Origin: Helicobacteraceae bacterium
GTDB taxonomy: Bacteria > Campylobacterota > Campylobacteria > Campylobacterales > Sulfurimonadaceae
NCBI GenBank assembly: GCA_027081565.1
Contig: JALWKG010000081.1
Coordinates: 1-23,061, forward strand
DNA: 23,061 nt
Direction: 5' to 3'
Below are positions 20,801 through 23,061 of the stretch, one piece after another. A program made the translations under genes and the position numbers. The stretch's first letter is position 1; the number at the start of each line of letters is the position of its first letter. The notes under the pieces were generated by a model. That model was not told the DNA's origin and searched no databases. It saw nothing but the letters and a program-made list of their open reading frames with translations.

Positions 20801-23061
20801 ATGTTAAATGCACTTATAGAGCTTTCGCTCAAGTATAAACTCCTCGTTATTGTCCTGTTTTTGGCTATCTCTGCCTTTGGTTTTAGAGCCTATCAAGAGA
20901 TCCCTGTCGATGCCTTTCCTGACATCACACCTAAACAGGTGGTCATCTACACTGAAAGCCCGGGAAACTCGGCTGAGGACATAGAAAAACTCATTACTTA
21001 CCCTATAGAATCAGTCGTTTCGGGTATGGCAGGTGTCAAACTCATTATGTCCAACTCTATTTTTGGACTCTCTTATGTGAGTATCTTTTTTGAAGATGAC
21101 ATGGACATCTACTTTCTGCGCCAACTGGTGAGTGAACGCCTGACAGGTGTTGATATCCCTGATGGTTGGGGTAAACCTGTATTGGGGCCAAATACTACAG
21201 GTCTGGGACAAGTCTTTTGGTATGAGGTTAAAGATACCACAGGAAAGTACACCCTTCGTGAGATCAAAGAGATGCAGAAATATATCGTTACGCCTCTTTT
21301 CAAGTCAGTTCCTGGAGTGGAAGAGGTCATAGGTTGGGGTGGTGATGAGAAGCAGTACAACGTACTCATCGACACCAAAAAACTTCAAGACATCGGTGTG
21401 ACTTATGCCGATATTGTGGATGCTCTTCAAAAGAGCAACCAAGCCGCAGGGGGTCAGTACCTTGAGTTCAACCGTGAGCAGTACCTCATTTGTGGGGCGG
21501 GTCTCTACAAAACATTAGACGACATTCGTAACACCGTAGTGAAGTCGAGTGCAGGTCAGTCTGTCACCATTAGAGATGTGGCGACGGTCGAAGCCGGCAG
21601 TGCACCACGTTTTGGTGCGGTGAGTATTAGTGGTGAAGAGGCTGTTATAGGAATGGTCCTTCAAAGAACTGCTACCAACGCGGCTAAAGTGGTCGAGCGT
21701 GTCTTAGAAAAAGTACCGACAGTTAATGCGGCCTTACCAAAAGGCGTGGTCATTAAGACCATTTACGACAGAACAGAGATCACCCACAAAGCGGTCAACA
21801 CCATGACCTCTGCACTTTTAAGCGGTGTCATCTTAGTAGCGATTGTATTGTTCCTGTTTTTGTTTGAACTACGTTCTGCCTTCATCGTCATTATCTCACT
21901 GCCACTTTCTCTGCTCATCGCCTTTTTATTGATGGATTACTACAACATCAGTGCCAACCTTATGAGTCTGAGTGGTCTTGCTATTGCGGTCGGAATGATC
22001 GTGGATGGTACCATCGTTATTGTGGAGAACTCCTTTAGAAAACTTCACGATGAACCTGAGGCTGATAGATTGCAAGTGATAGGTGATGCGGCAAAAGAGG
22101 TTGCAACACCGGTAACCTTTGCTGTACTTATTATTACGGCTGTTTTCATTCCGCTGCTAAGCCTTGACGGTCTGGCTGGAAAGCTTTATGGACCTATGGC
22201 GATCAATATTGTCTTTGTCATGCTTGGTTCACTTCTTGTGGCCTTAGTCTTAGTCCCTGTTTTGACATTTTTACTTCTGAAGCCTTCAAAGTCCAGTGAA
22301 AATGCAGTGATGAGACATATCAAAAAGGGCTACACGCCGATGTTAAAGTATGCATTGAACCATGCTAAAGTACTGTTGGCAGGTGTTTCTATTCTTTTTA
22401 TAATTATGGCCTACATCTTAACCCTTCAAGGGCGTGAGTTTATGCCGGAGTTGAATGAAGAGTCTATTATGTACCGTGTTATCTCTATACCGGGAACGGG
22501 ACTTGAACACTCTACCGAGACTGCAGCAAAGATAGAAAAGTACATCTTAGCGCAGTACCCTAACGATGTTGAAGCAGTGCTCTCTATGATAGGAAGAAGT
22601 GAAAAGGGCGAGACTGCACAGGCCAACTACATGGAAGTGCTGCTGACGCTAAAGCCGGGCATAGAAGATCTTCCTGCTCTCACAGACAAGATGAATGGTG
22701 ACCTGAAAAAGCATTTCGAGTATGTCCAGTTTATTCCTACCCAACCGATTGCTATGCGTATCGAAGAGCTACTTGAAGGTGTTAAGGCAGAACTTGCGGT
22801 CAAGATCTATGGGGATGACCAAAAAGTGCTGGACAGTATCTCTAAAGAGATCCAGTCCAAACTTAACGGGGTGGATGGTCTTGAAGAGATGGAGGTCGAA
22901 GTCCAACTCGGTCAGGCACAGATCAAGATAGAGCCAGACTACCTTGCCCTTGCACGTTACGGCATTAGTGTTGATGAAGTGATGGATGTAATCCGTAATG
23001 GTATTGGTGAAGAGCCTGTCAGCGAGAAGATCGAGGGGATTCGTCGTTTTGGTATCGTCCC
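20801..23061 (+). CDS. Heavy-metal RND pump, CzcA/CusA family (partial, runs off right edge)
   Basis: The ATG at 20801 lies 9 bp after the adaptor stop, with GGAAGC as ribosome site. The frame stays open to the end of the window (753 codons of an expected ~1,030). It has the HME-RND features: TM1 followed by AYQEIPVDAFPDITPKQVVI, porter segments with AEDIEKLITYPIE, then TM2-TM6 from about residue 335. TM4 reads AVGMIVDGTIVIVEN, with Asp402 and Glu409 retained but Ala396 where CzcA has the first Asp of DFG. The second porter part has PIAMRIEELLEGVKAELAVKIYGDD, closer to CzcA (RxNEL..GVR.DVAVK) than to CusA, and the CusA methionine triad is not evident. It pumps metal ions by proton antiport; the ion is uncertain. 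Confidence 0.9.
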   Translation, partial: MLNALIELSLKYKLLVIVLFLAISAFGFRAYQEIPVDAFPDITPKQVVIYTESPGNSAEDIEKLITYPIESVVSGMAGVKLIMSNSIFGLSYVSIFFEDDMDIYFLRQLVSERLTGVDIPDGWGKPVLGPNTTGLGQVFWYEVKDTTGKYTLREIKEMQKYIVTPLFKSVPGVEEVIGWGGDEKQYNVLIDTKKLQDIGVTYADIVDALQKSNQAAGGQYLEFNREQYLICGAGLYKTLDDIRNTVVKSSAGQSVTIRDVATVEAGSAPRFGAVSISGEEAVIGMVLQRTATNAAKVVERVLEKVPTVNAALPKGVVIKTIYDRTEITHKAVNTMTSALLSGVILVAIVLFLFLFELRSAFIVIISLPLSLLIAFLLMDYYNISANLMSLSGLAIAVGMIVDGTIVIVENSFRKLHDEPEADRLQVIGDAAKEVATPVTFAVLIITAVFIPLLSLDGLAGKLYGPMAINIVFVMLGSLLVALVLVPVLTFLLLKPSKSSENAVMRHIKKGYTPMLKYALNHAKVLLAGVSILFIIMAYILTLQGREFMPELNEESIMYRVISIPGTGLEHSTETAAKIEKYILAQYPNDVEAVLSMIGRSEKGETAQANYMEVLLTLKPGIEDLPALTDKMNGDLKKHFEYVQFIPTQPIAMRIEELLEGVKAELAVKIYGDDQKVLDSISKEIQSKLNGVDGLEEMEVEVQLGQAQIKIEPDYLALARYGISVDEVMDVIRNGIGEEPVSEKIEGIRRFGIV

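Noticed and set aside
20391..20813. Met-rich or His-rich open frames in other phases and on the minus strand over the adaptor His-rich region
   Set aside because: They are by-products of the repetitive CAT/GAA/GAT codons of the real adaptor gene and lack starts with ribosome sites.

Overview
The window looks like a chromosomal segment of a Campylobacterota (epsilonproteobacterial) species of the Sulfurimonas/Sulfurovum kind. This is an inference from gene content: a carboxynorspermidine/carboxyspermidine dehydrogenase with its decarboxylase, a lone ferredoxin-thioredoxin reductase catalytic chain, a periplasmic MsrB, an SO_0444-type permease, low-to-moderate GC, short intergenic gaps and TATAAT-type -10 boxes. 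No rRNA, tRNA, CRISPR array, transposase or integrase gene was seen.

Layout. (1) 1-3064 is a phospholipid-turnover cluster on +: the tail of a probable phospholipid acyltransferase, diacylglycerol kinase (dgkA) and a secreted patatin/POTRA/beta-barrel protein. (2) 3075-6558 holds the two genes of the aspartate-semialdehyde-dependent spermidine route, separated by an opposite-strand Bax-type glucosaminidase gene. (3) 6583-8062 holds two unknown small proteins and ftrB, which is flanked by unusual inverted repeats. (4) 8199-9612 (-) holds a periplasmic msrB and an LpxL/HtrB-type lipid A acyltransferase. (5) 9702-12032 (+) is an rhlE-like helicase abutting an oxygen-dependent coproporphyrinogen oxidase (hemF). 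(6) 12295-14513 (-) holds an unknown 314-aa protein behind a palindromic promoter and a phosphoribosyltransferase/TPMT-like methyltransferase pair. (7) 14667-15809 is an unknown protein with a possible PD-(D/E)XK-like core behind tandem hairpins.

(8) 15873-23061 is a metal/metalloid-handling island and the most interesting part. An ArsR-type repressor with a CxCxxC sensor diverges, across an inverted-repeat operator, from a Met/Cys-rich c-type cytochrome whose tail carries two MKCGxGKCG repeats. Next come an SO_0444/ArsP-like permease with duplicated CCxxGxC motifs, a small secreted His/Cys protein, and a CzcC-CzcB-CzcA-type RND efflux system that runs off the right edge. CzcB has a His/Asp/Glu-rich insert. 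CzcA keeps two of the three acidic residues of TM4 but has Ala where the CzcA family has the first Asp. The genes read as inner-membrane export, periplasmic binding or buffering, and trans-envelope efflux. The metal (As/Sb, Cu, Zn/Cd/Co) cannot be fixed from sequence alone.

Outside genes, two diverged copies of a short dRS3-like hairpin repeat, several promoter palindromes and structured leaders were found.
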